From PFL42 sp964492235 (GTDB lineage Bacteria; Chloroflexota; Anaerolineae; Anaerolineales; E44-bin32), in assembly GCA_964492235.1 (NCBI GenBank), contig CAZBJQ010000106.1:1-9470 (forward strand): 9,470 nt of DNA. The letters are read 5' to 3'. The translations under genes and the position numbers were made by a program. Numbering within the stretch: the stretch's first letter is position 1; the number at the start of each line of letters is the position of its first letter. Positions 1 to 6,315 of the stretch are shown piece after piece. The notes beneath the pieces are model-generated. The model had not been told where the DNA came from and did not search any database. It saw nothing but the letters and a program-made list of their open reading frames with translations.

Positions 1-10
1 AACCTACGAC

Positions 11-41
11 CGAAGCCATCGAAGGGTGGATGGCCTCTTCG
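11..41 (-). terminator. possible terminator hairpin downstream of RNase J
   Basis: Just beyond the RNase J stop codon, CGAAG (11-15) pairs with CTTCG (37-41) and CCAT (16-19) pairs with ATGG (30-33), leaving a 3-base bulge and a 10-base loop. No clear U-tract follows on the minus strand, so intrinsic termination is only a possibility; it could also be mRNA 3'-end structure. Confidence 0.25.
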
Positions 42-49
42 CAAGGTGT

Positions 50-1708
50 CTAGTCGCCGTTGGCTTCGGAGCTGGAGGTGAAGACAAAGATCATCGGCTG
101 GCGTTTGGTTATCTGGAAAAAGAGCCGTGCCAGGTCCTTCTCGACCCGGATCTTCAGGTCGCCGTTCTCTGCCTGCTTGGTCAGTTCGTGGATGCGGGTG
201 CGGGCCAGCTCGAAGAGCTCTTCGGCATCGCGCAGAAAGACGAAGCCCTTAGAGACGATCTCCGGTTCCTGCAGCAGCCGTCCGGTTTGTCGGTCGACAT
301 GCAGGTGGACGGCGACGAAGCCATCGCGGGCGAGGGCTTCACGCTCACGCATCACCGTCGGCCCGATATCGCCCACCCCGGACCCGTCCACAAATACGTA
401 GCCACCAGGGATCCGTTCGCCGACGGTCATCTCTCCATTTCGGAACTCGATCACGGTTCCGTTCTCGACGACGGCAATGTTCTCCCACGGGATCCCGGTC
501 TCGTGCGCCAAGGCGGCGTGCATGCGCAGGTGGCGCAGTTCCCCGTGAATCGGGATGAAGAACTTGGGGTGCACGACCTGTTGCAGTAGCTTCATTTCTT
601 CCTGGCTGGCGTGCCCGGAGACATGCACCGGCGCGATGGCGTCGTAGATCACGCTGGCGCCGCGCTGCAGCAAGCGATTGATCGTCCGGTGGACCATCTC
701 TTCGTTTCCCGGAATCGGGTGGGACGACATGACGACGGTGTCGGCGGGCTGCAGGTCGAATTGCCGGTTGGTCCCGGTTGATAGTCGGCTGAGGATGGAG
801 GTCGGTTCACCCTGTGTCCCGGTGCACATCAGCACGACCCTGGAGGCCGGCATCGAGAGCGCCTGGTCGAGTGGGACGATCAGGTCATCGGGGATGTCGA
901 GGTAACCGAGCTTGCGGCTGATGCGCACGTTCTCGACCATGCTGGTGCCGACAAACGCCATGACTCGCCCGTGGTTGGCGGCGGCCTTCGCCGCCTGCGC
1001 CATACGGGAGATCAGTGAGGCGAAGGTGCCGATCAGAATGCGGCCGGGCGCCTGGCGGAACACGCCATCGAGCGCTGGATCGATGACAGCTTCGGACGGG
1101 GTCCATCCTGGCTTGTCGGCATTGGTGGAATCGGCGAGAAGCGCCAGCACACCGCGCCCTCCCAGCTCGGCCAGCTTGCCGAAATCAGTGGGCCAGTTGT
1201 CCACCGGCGTCTGGTCGAACTTGAAGTCGCCGGAGTGGACAAGGATGCCGGCCGGGGTCGTGATCCCCAGCCCAACCCCGTCCGGGATCGAATGACAGAC
1301 GTGGAAGAACTCGACCTCAAAGGGTCCGATGCGGACGGAGCCGCCGGCCTCGATCGTCTTGAGATCCGCCTGGCGGAGCATGCTGCCCCGGGTGAGCTTC
1401 ACCTCCAGCAGGCCGCGCGTCAGCGGCGTGGCGAAGATCGGGGCGCTGATCTCCTCCAGCACGTGGCGGATGGCGCCCGTATGGTCTTCATGACCATGTG
1501 TGACGACGATGCCCCGCACCTGGTCCCGTTTGGCCAGCAGATAGCGGAAGTCCGGGATGACGTAGTCAATGCCGAGCATGTCGTTCTCGGGGAACATCAG
1601 GCCGGTGTCAACGATCAGGATGTTGTCCCCATACTCGATGGACATCATGTTCTTGCCGATTTCGCCGAGACCACCCAGCGGAACCAGCCGCAGTGATTTT
1701 TCGCTCAT
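50..1708 (-). CDS. rnj: ribonuclease J (metallo-beta-lactamase/beta-CASP RNase)
   Basis: This cytoplasmic zinc-dependent ribonuclease has 5'-to-3' exonuclease and endonuclease activity in mRNA decay and rRNA maturation in characterised members of the family. The protein has 552 residues, the usual RNase J length of about 555. The metallo-beta-lactamase motif HGHEDH is at residues 71-76, further metal ligands are H139 and D161 (SGDFKFD), and the beta-CASP/C-terminal part shows HVSGHA (362-367) and the late histidine in IPIHGE (H388). All catalytic ligands are present. I chose the ATG at 1708 because AAGG lies 7 bases upstream and the protein then begins MSEKSLRLVPLGGLGEIG, typical of the family. 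A GTG at 1741 would add 11 residues and is less likely. The gene lies 112 bases downstream of a cold-shock gene in the same orientation with no clear promoter between them, so co-transcription is likely. Confidence 0.96.
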   Translation of the reverse strand: MSEKSLRLVPLGGLGEIGKNMMSIEYGDNILIVDTGLMFPENDMLGIDYVIPDFRYLLAKRDQVRGIVVTHGHEDHTGAIRHVLEEISAPIFATPLTRGLLEVKLTRGSMLRQADLKTIEAGGSVRIGPFEVEFFHVCHSIPDGVGLGITTPAGILVHSGDFKFDQTPVDNWPTDFGKLAELGGRGVLALLADSTNADKPGWTPSEAVIDPALDGVFRQAPGRILIGTFASLISRMAQAAKAAANHGRVMAFVGTSMVENVRISRKLGYLDIPDDLIVPLDQALSMPASRVVLMCTGTQGEPTSILSRLSTGTNRQFDLQPADTVVMSSHPIPGNEEMVHRTINRLLQRGASVIYDAIAPVHVSGHASQEEMKLLQQVVHPKFFIPIHGELRHLRMHAALAHETGIPWENIAVVENGTVIEFRNGEMTVGERIPGGYVFVDGSGVGDIGPTVMREREALARDGFVAVHLHVDRQTGRLLQEPEIVSKGFVFLRDAEELFELARTRIHELTKQAENGDLKIRVEKDLARLFFQITKRQPMIFVFTSSSEANGD

Positions 1709-1820
1709 TAGAATGCCTTGTTTCTCTCTAGGGGAATCCACTGTCGGCCGATGCCAGCCGGGACGATGTGCGCCACCGGGCGAACACGCCGTGCGGGCGT
1801 ATGGTCAGGGCCGGGTTGCC

Positions 1821-2033
1821 TCAATTCAGGCGGGAGACGTCCGTGGCTTGCGGGCCACGCACGGTGTACTCGAGGAAGAAGGCCACCTGATCCCCCGGTG
1901 CCAGAAAGGGAGCATCGGAGCCGGTGAGCGATGTGTAGTGGACGAAGACGTCCTCGCCCTCTTCTGTGTTGATGTACCCGTAGCCTTTGGAGCCGTCAAA
2001 CCACCGGACTGTGCCGGTCGTGCGCTTGGACAC
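1821..2033 (-). CDS. csp: cold-shock domain protein (CspA family)
   Basis: This 70-residue single-domain protein is a predicted single-stranded nucleic-acid binder and RNA chaperone. It has the aromatic W11-F12 of the first strand, the RNP1-like motif KGYGYI (16-21) and the RNP2-like motif VFVHYT (29-34). It ends with the family's GPQATDV motif (60-66), so the OB fold is complete. The start is a GTG at 2033, preceded by a GGGGA Shine-Dalgarno-like stretch about 6-7 bases upstream; no ATG in this frame gives a better start. A good promoter lies about 40 bases upstream. The gene sits 5' of RNase J on the same strand, giving a plausible RNA-metabolism operon. Whether it is cold-induced cannot be told from the sequence; many family members are constitutive. 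Confidence 0.93.
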   Translation of the reverse strand: MSKRTTGTVRWFDGSKGYGYINTEEGEDVFVHYTSLTGSDAPFLAPGDQVAFFLEYTVRGPQATDVSRLN

Positions 2034-2076
2034 GCGGGGATCCCCAATGTCTTTCGTTCAGGATACTAGCCAACTG

Positions 2077-2105
2077 AGTGTAACACACCGAAGTTAAGGC
2101 GTCAA
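2077..2105 (-). promoter_or_regulatory. promoter for the csp-rnj transcription unit
   Basis: Read on the minus strand, TTGACG (2105-2100) and TACACT (2082-2077) are separated by exactly 17 bases. They match the sigma-70 -35 box at 5 of 6 and the -10 box at 4 of 6 positions. Transcription would begin near 2070, giving a leader of about 37 bases before the csp GTG codon. It is divergent from the riboswitch promoter at 2200. Confidence 0.65.
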
Positions 2106-2199
2106 TAACCCTCCCAGGCCTCACAGTGACGAGCTGCGCCGGCGGGACGAGCAACTGCGGGCGATGAAGAAAGGGCCGCAACGGCTGCTGGCTGGTCGC

Positions 2200-2227
2200 T
2201 TGACGCCCTGCGACGAACGCCTATACT
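2200..2227 (+). promoter_or_regulatory. promoter for the cobalamin-riboswitch operon
   Basis: TTGACG (2200-2205) and TATACT (2222-2227) are separated by 16 bases and match the sigma-70 -35 and -10 boxes at 5 of 6 positions each. The predicted start near 2234 lies about 14 bases before the P1 stem of the riboswitch, which is the expected arrangement. Confidence 0.72.
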
Positions 2228-2247
2228 TCGTACAACCCAACAAACGC

Positions 2248-2394
2248 GAGCAGAGGTGGCCTTTCGCCCGGATGCGAAGGCCGCCAACGGGGAAGCCGGT
2301 GACCCTGCATGGGTAGTCCGGCGCTGTCCCGCAACTGTAAGCTTGACGTCTCTCCGAGGAGCCGCCGAGCGAGCCAGGATACCCGCCTCTGCTC
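2248..2394 (+). promoter_or_regulatory. cobalamin riboswitch aptamer
   Basis: This is a cis-acting RNA that binds a cobalamin and in known cases lowers expression of the downstream genes. P1 is a perfect 9-bp stem, GAGCAGAGG (2248-2256) with CCTCTGCTC (2386-2394). A P2 hairpin is formed by GGCCTTTCGC (2258-2267) and GCGAAGGCC (2274-2282). The conserved core is present: GGGAAGCCGGTGA (2290-2302), GCTGTCCCGCAACTGTAA (2323-2340) and the B12-box element GCCAGGATACC (2373-2383). These elements occur in the canonical order and spacing. The strand places toroid-ecfT-ecfA under its control. The exact ligand form (adenosyl-, methyl- or hydroxocobalamin) cannot be decided by eye. Confidence 0.95.
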
Positions 2395-2427
2395 CCGCGC
2401 TGGAAAGCCTTCCGCGGACAGGAGGTG
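2395..2427 (+). promoter_or_regulatory. probable riboswitch expression platform (hairpin plus Shine-Dalgarno)
   Basis: Directly after the aptamer, CCGCG (2395-2399) can pair with CGCGG (2413-2417), with additional pairing possible between GGAA (2402-2405) and TTCC (2410-2413). This is where cobalamin riboswitches usually place the hairpin whose loop contacts the aptamer. A perfect Shine-Dalgarno AGGAGGTG (2420-2427) follows two bases later and has no U-tract near it, which suggests translational rather than transcriptional control. The assignment rests on position and pairing only. Confidence 0.5.
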
Positions 2428-2433
2428 GCGCCC

Positions 2434-2565
2434 ATGCCCAGACCGGTTGAGCCTTCCCGACAAACGTCCGTGGAGGGCTCATTGATTCGCCCTAGCAGGT
2501 GGGGGACGGAGAGCAACTGTGTCTGTGGTCGTGCGGGCGCAGCCCGCACGACCACAGACACGTAA
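2434..2565 (+). CDS. possible 43-residue leader ORF under the riboswitch
   Basis: An ATG at 2434 stands 8 bases after a perfect Shine-Dalgarno (AGGAGGTG, 2420-2427) immediately downstream of the cobalamin riboswitch. It opens 43 codons that end at TAA 2563-2565. The predicted peptide starts MPRPVEPSRQTSVEG, is rich in Arg, Thr and Ser, has no membrane segment and resembles no family I recognise. Its last 14 codons lie inside the 20-bp inverted repeat. It could be a translated leader peptide, a decoy, or the 5' remnant of a gene cut short by the repeat. It is not in the frame of the downstream toroid gene. Confidence 0.35.
   Translation: MPRPVEPSRQTSVEGSLIRPSRWGTESNCVCGRAGAARTTTDT
2519..2561. 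repeat. perfect 20-bp inverted repeat with 3-base loop
   Basis: Bases 2519-2538 are exactly complementary in reverse to 2542-2561, separated only by GCA. The arms begin GTGTCTGTGG and end in GCGGGC, so the RNA hairpin would be extremely stable. No U-tract follows (GTAACTCCCC), so it is not a standard intrinsic terminator. It lies in the operon leader between riboswitch and toroid gene. It could be a dispersed palindromic (REP- or MITE-like) element, an mRNA-stability structure or a pause site. The window holds no second copy that I can find. Confidence 0.85.
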
Positions 2566-2623
2566 CTCCCCTCCGTGCACGCACTCTTCCGCGAGGCAAG
2601 CACAGATGAGGAGGATAGGTGGC

Positions 2624-3679
2624 ATGCGTAAGCTAGCTTTGTTTCTGTCAATCGTTGGATTCGCCCTCGGCGGAAATACCTCGGTTCAGGCCCAGGCCTC
2701 GGGCGAGATCGAGCAGGCACTTGACTGGCTGCACACGCAACAGCAGCCGGATGGTGGATTTTCTAACGGATTCGCACCGGGAAGCGATGCAGGTACGACT
2801 GCGGACGCGGTCCTGGCGATCGTAACCGGCGGGGACGACCCGTCGGCCTGGGTCGTCGAGGGGCAGACCCCTGTGTTGTTCCTCGAGGCGGCTGCTGGCG
2901 CTGAGGCCCTCGGCCCGGGGCTGGCCGCCAAACTGACCCTGGCGGCCGTTGCAGCCAGGGTTGATGCCCGCTCGTTCAACGGTGTGGACTTGATCGCCGT
3001 GATCGAGCACGGTCTGAATCCCGAGACGGGGCTGTTCGGCAGCGGGCCATTCGACAGTGCCCTGGCACTGCTTGCCCTGCACGCAGCCGGAGAGCCCGTC
3101 CCGGCGGAGGCGGCCGAAAGGTTGCTGGCCTATCGCCTGGCGGATGGGTCGTTCTCCTTCAATGGGGATCTCACCCCCGGCGCCGGCGACTCGAATACCA
3201 CTGCCCTGGCGGTCCAGGCATTGTTGGCCACGGATCGCGCCTTGGACATCCAGCCCTCGCTGGGCTACCTCCACGCGGCACAGAATGCTGACGGCGGATG
3301 GACCTACCAGAAGCCGAGCGCCTTTGGTGAGGAGACCGACGCCAACTCGACGGCCCTGGCCATCCAGGCACTGCTGGCCGCCGGGGAGGACCTCTCGGGC
3401 TGGAACGATCCGATGCAGGCGCTGCGCCGACTGCAGGTTCCCAGCGGGGCTTTCATATTCAACGCAGCGACCTCGGCCGAGAACCTGCTGGCAACGGTGC
3501 AGGCAATCCCCGCTCTGTCGGGCGTCGACTATACCCAGGTAGGGTCCATCACGGCGCGGCCGCAGGCGCCGGCCGATGTGGGGCTGGACATGCGGCTGGT
3601 CGCAGGCGCTTTGATCGCCCTGACGGTTCTGCTGGTCGGAGGTGCACTGCTGACGCGGCGTAGCTCGCGGGGAGCGTAG
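2624..3679 (+). CDS. secreted, membrane-anchored alpha/alpha-toroid (prenyltransferase/squalene-oxidase-repeat) protein, candidate corrinoid-binding component
   Basis: The protein has 351 residues. An N-terminal signal peptide spans about residues 1-25, with cleavage near VQAQA. Toroid repeats follow: QQQPDGGFS (39-47), LADGSF (172-177), QNADGGWTY (220-228) and PSGAFIF (273-279), alternating with helices such as TTALAVQALLA (192-202) and STALAIQALLA (242-252). A C-terminal membrane helix (about 325-343) is followed by RRSSRGA, so the toroid should face outside the cell. No DxDD cyclase acid motif is seen, which argues against an enzymatic terpene cyclase. The same fold forms the alpha-domain of intrinsic factor and transcobalamin. 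With an upstream B12 riboswitch and downstream ECF modules, I infer corrinoid capture; direct evidence for ligand binding is absent. The ATG at 2624 was chosen for AGGAGG 9 bases upstream and the signal peptide. An upstream in-frame GTG at 2519 would add 35 residues encoded partly by the inverted repeat. Confidence 0.85.
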   Translation: MRKLALFLSIVGFALGGNTSVQAQASGEIEQALDWLHTQQQPDGGFSNGFAPGSDAGTTADAVLAIVTGGDDPSAWVVEGQTPVLFLEAAAGAEALGPGLAAKLTLAAVAARVDARSFNGVDLIAVIEHGLNPETGLFGSGPFDSALALLALHAAGEPVPAEAAERLLAYRLADGSFSFNGDLTPGAGDSNTTALAVQALLATDRALDIQPSLGYLHAAQNADGGWTYQKPSAFGEETDANSTALAIQALLAAGEDLSGWNDPMQALRRLQVPSGAFIFNAATSAENLLATVQAIPALSGVDYTQVGSITARPQAPADVGLDMRLVAGALIALTVLLVGGALLTRRSSRGA

Positions 3680-3718
3680 TGCCAATGCGCTCTTCTGGCA
3701 TCCAGCCGTAGGTCCAGG

Positions 3719-4711
3719 ATGAAGCTGCATCCGGTGACCTGGATCGTCTGGGCGGCGGCGGCCACCCTGGTGGCATTGATCGTCCGCCACCCCGGCTACC
3801 TGCTGGTCATTGAGGTGTCGGCGATCGCCGTGCGGGCGCGCCGGTCAGCGGGAGCAACCCTCGGCAGCGACGTGCGCCTCGGTCTGAGCCTGCTGCTGAT
3901 CCCGGCGTTGTTCAACCTGGTGTTCAGCCGGGCGGGGCAGACGATCCTTCTCGAGTTGCCGATCTCGTTGATCGGCGGCCCGTACACTCTGGAGGCGCTG
4001 GTGTATGGGGTGTCGGCCGGCATCCAGATCGCTGCCATGATGCTTGTCGTGCTGGCGATGAGCCTGGTTGTGCGGCCGACGGACCTGTTGCGGCGCATGC
4101 CGTCCAGCGTGGCCCAGGTCGGGATGAGCGCCTCCATGGCGCTCAGCTTCGTGCCTCAGGTGCGCGGTTCCTTCATGGCCATCCGGGAGGCGCAATGGAT
4201 TCGCGGGCGCGAGCTCAAGGGCCTGCGGGATCTTACGAGCCTGGTCCTGCCCGTATTGGTGCTGTCGCTGGAGCGCGCCCATGCCAACGCCGAAGGCCTC
4301 GCCGCGCGGGGTTGGGGCGGCAGGCGGCCGAACCGCTTCCCGCGGCGCCTGACCAGCGTCTGCCTGTTGGGCATCGCCGTCGGCCTGGCGTGGTGGAGCG
4401 CCGCGCCGTCAAGTCGCCTTGCCGGGCTCGTCCTGGCCCTGGTCGGCGCCGGCGGGATGCTGTCCGTCTGGCGTTCCGAAGGAACGCACGCGCGCTACCG
4501 ACCGGAGATCTGGCGGCGAACCGACAGCCTGATCACCGGTGTTGTCCTGGGAAGCCTGACCGTCTTCATCCTTGTCATGCTGGCGGCGCCCGGCTTGATC
4601 GTGTACCAGCCCTATCCTCGGATCAGCGCACCTGTGCTTGCCTGGCCCCTGGTCCTGGCGGCGGCGTTCCTGGCCGTTCCTGCCCTGCTCCTGCGCAATG
4701 ATCCGACTTGA
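3719..4711 (+). CDS. ecfT: ECF transporter transmembrane (T) component, EcfT/CbiQ family, with C-terminal membrane extension
   Basis: EcfT proteins sit in the membrane and couple ATP hydrolysis by the ECF ATPases to the substrate-binding S protein. This 330-residue protein is hydrophobic, with membrane segments at roughly 8-22, 25-40, 53-70, 92-118, 134-146 and 172-184. Both EcfT coupling motifs are visible: the first as AQWIRGREL (158-166) and the second as AARGWGG (195-201). After the second motif about 120 further residues contain three or four more hydrophobic segments (about 211-227, 234-250, 271-295 and 304-324), longer than the usual family protein of about 250-270 residues. The ATG at 3719 has only a modest AGG upstream and lies 39 bases after the toroid stop codon. 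The 3' end overlaps the ATPase start by 14 bases, indicating translational coupling. The riboswitch implies a cobalamin or corrinoid substrate, though CbiQ-type cobalt transport is the alternative. Confidence 0.88.
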   Translation: MKLHPVTWIVWAAAATLVALIVRHPGYLLVIEVSAIAVRARRSAGATLGSDVRLGLSLLLIPALFNLVFSRAGQTILLELPISLIGGPYTLEALVYGVSAGIQIAAMMLVVLAMSLVVRPTDLLRRMPSSVAQVGMSASMALSFVPQVRGSFMAIREAQWIRGRELKGLRDLTSLVLPVLVLSLERAHANAEGLAARGWGGRRPNRFPRRLTSVCLLGIAVGLAWWSAAPSSRLAGLVLALVGAGGMLSVWRSEGTHARYRPEIWRRTDSLITGVVLGSLTVFILVMLAAPGLIVYQPYPRISAPVLAWPLVLAAAFLAVPALLLRNDPT

Positions 4712-6305
4712 GCATCTGACCTATTCCTACCCGGCGTCAGGACGGGCGGCACTGCAGGACATCTCGCTTGACCTGGAGCAGGGACGGGGTCTGCTCCTCA
4801 CAGGCACATCGGGGTCGGGCAAATCGACCCTGTTGTGGTCGATGAACGGGCTGGTTCCGCACTTCTACGGCGGGCGATTCGCCGGCCGGGTCCGCGTGGA
4901 CGGCCTGGACACCCGAAGCGCGCTGCCTCCCGTTCTAGCGGCAAAGGTGGGGACCGTCTTCCAGGAGCCCACCTTCCGCTTCATAACTTCGACCGTGGCC
5001 GACGAAATCGCCTTTGGGCTGGAACTGGCGGATCTCTCTTCGGCCGTGATCCGGGGGCGTGTCCAGGAGACGCTGGAGCGACTGGAGCTCGGCGGACTGC
5101 AGGAGCGGGAACTGGACACACTGTCGGGGGGGGAGCAGCAGCGAGTCGCGATTGCAGCCGCGCTGGCGCGCCAGCCGCAAGTGCTCCTGCTCGATGAGCC
5201 GGCGTCACAGCTGGACGTGTTCGGCGCGGCCTCCCTGGTCGAATGGCTGACCGACCTGCGTCACGATATGGGACTGACCACCCTGGTCAGCGAGCACAGG
5301 CTGGGCAGACTGGTCGCGGCCATGGACTTGATGGCGTACCTGACGCCGGACGGACGGCTGGAGGCATTCGGCGAGCCGGGTGGGGTGTTGGCACGGATGC
5401 CGTTCGGCCTGCCGGAAACGGAAGCGGCTCACCGGCTCGGTCTTCCCACGTGGCGGGTCTCTGGGGCGGATGATACGCTCCGCCGTGCGCTGCTGGACAT
5501 CGAACCCCCGCCTTCAACCACACCGCCCCGCCGTGCCAGCCCCATCCGGTTGCGCTGCTGCGGGCTGAGGCTGGAGTACGACAGGAAGGCCGCGTTGCGC
5601 GGGGTTGACCTGCAAGTGCACGCCGGTGAGATCGTCGCCGTCCTCGGCCGCAATGGGTCTGGGAAGACGTCGCTCTTGAGGAGCATCATGGGGCTGGCCC
5701 GCCTTCAGACCGGCGAGGTCTGGCTCGATCATGAGCGAGTCGATCGGCGCCCGACAGTGGAACGGGCGCGCGTTGTGGCCTATGTCCCCCAATGGCCGTC
5801 GGCGCTGCTGTTCGCCGAGAGCGTGCGGGCGGAGCTCGACCTGACGCTGCGCAATCATGGGATGCTGGATCGGCCGCCGGTCGCTCCAAATGAACTGTTG
5901 GCGCGCCTGGCGCTCACCGAGGTGGCGGAGCGGTCGCCGCGGGATCTTTCCGCCGGACAACGTCAGCGTGCGGCGCTGGCGGCGGTGATGGTGAGCGGGC
6001 CGCGCCTGCTGCTCCTGGATGAACCCACACTCGGGGTCGATCCGATGGCGCTGCGCAACCTGGGCCGACTGCTGGCGGAGTGGCGTGCGCAGGGGATCTC
6101 GATCCTGCTCGCGACGCATGACGTCGAGTTCGCCGCCAGCCTGGCCGACACGGTGATCGTGCTCGAGGCAGGACGGATCGTCGACGAGGGGCCTGCGGGG
6201 GAAACACTGTTCAGCCACGCTGAACTGCGGACTGGGCTGCAGCGGCTGACCGGTCGGGCCTGGCCTGCCAGTCCGGTGCAGGTGCCGCAGATCGCTGGCC
6301 GCTAA
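4698..6305 (+). CDS. ecfA: ECF transporter ATPase, two fused ABC domains (EcfA-EcfA')
   Basis: This cytoplasmic ATPase powers the ECF transporter through EcfT. The 535-residue chain holds two complete ABC cassettes. Domain 1 has Walker A GTSGSGKST (36-44), Q-loop Q89, signature LSGGEQQ (142-148), Walker B LLLDEP (163-168) and H-loop H200. Domain 2 has Walker A GRNGSGKTS (317-325), Q-loop Q365, signature LSAGQRQ (417-423), Walker B LLLLDEP (437-443) and H-loop H474. A linker rich in Pro, Thr and Arg (about 268-283) joins them. Both catalytic glutamates (E167, E442) are present, so both sites look competent. The ATG at 4698 overlaps ecfT by 14 bases and yields MIRLEHLTYSYP, a normal ABC start. 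An upstream in-frame start at 4638 would lie deep within ecfT and add a Trp/Arg-rich stretch, so I reject it. Confidence 0.94.
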   Translation: MIRLEHLTYSYPASGRAALQDISLDLEQGRGLLLTGTSGSGKSTLLWSMNGLVPHFYGGRFAGRVRVDGLDTRSALPPVLAAKVGTVFQEPTFRFITSTVADEIAFGLELADLSSAVIRGRVQETLERLELGGLQERELDTLSGGEQQRVAIAAALARQPQVLLLDEPASQLDVFGAASLVEWLTDLRHDMGLTTLVSEHRLGRLVAAMDLMAYLTPDGRLEAFGEPGGVLARMPFGLPETEAAHRLGLPTWRVSGADDTLRRALLDIEPPPSTTPPRRASPIRLRCCGLRLEYDRKAALRGVDLQVHAGEIVAVLGRNGSGKTSLLRSIMGLARLQTGEVWLDHERVDRRPTVERARVVAYVPQWPSALLFAESVRAELDLTLRNHGMLDRPPVAPNELLARLALTEVAERSPRDLSAGQRQRAALAAVMVSGPRLLLLDEPTLGVDPMALRNLGRLLAEWRAQGISILLATHDVEFAASLADTVIVLEAGRIVDEGPAGETLFSHAELRTGLQRLTGRAWPASPVQVPQIAGR

Positions 6306-6315
6306 GGAGGTCATC

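Noticed and set aside
26..589. Long plus-strand open frame opposite RNase J.
   Set aside because: It is the complementary-strand shadow of the RNase J coding sequence and shows no protein family of its own.
2519..2623. In-frame extension of the toroid protein from a GTG at 2519.
   Set aside because: It would be encoded by the inverted repeat, would place 35 non-hydrophobic residues before a clear signal peptide, and lacks a ribosome-binding site, whereas ATG 2624 has AGGAGG at the right distance.
2121..2720. 199-codon minus-strand open frame across the riboswitch and leader.
   Set aside because: It runs antisense through the riboswitch and inverted repeat, has no recognisable domain, and its apparent self-similarity comes from the palindrome being read on both strands.
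2434..3679. The small ORF at 2434 as the frameshifted true start of the toroid gene.
   Set aside because: The toroid gene has its own good ribosome-binding site, signal peptide and ATG at 2624, and the small ORF's peptide does not resemble a missing N-terminus.
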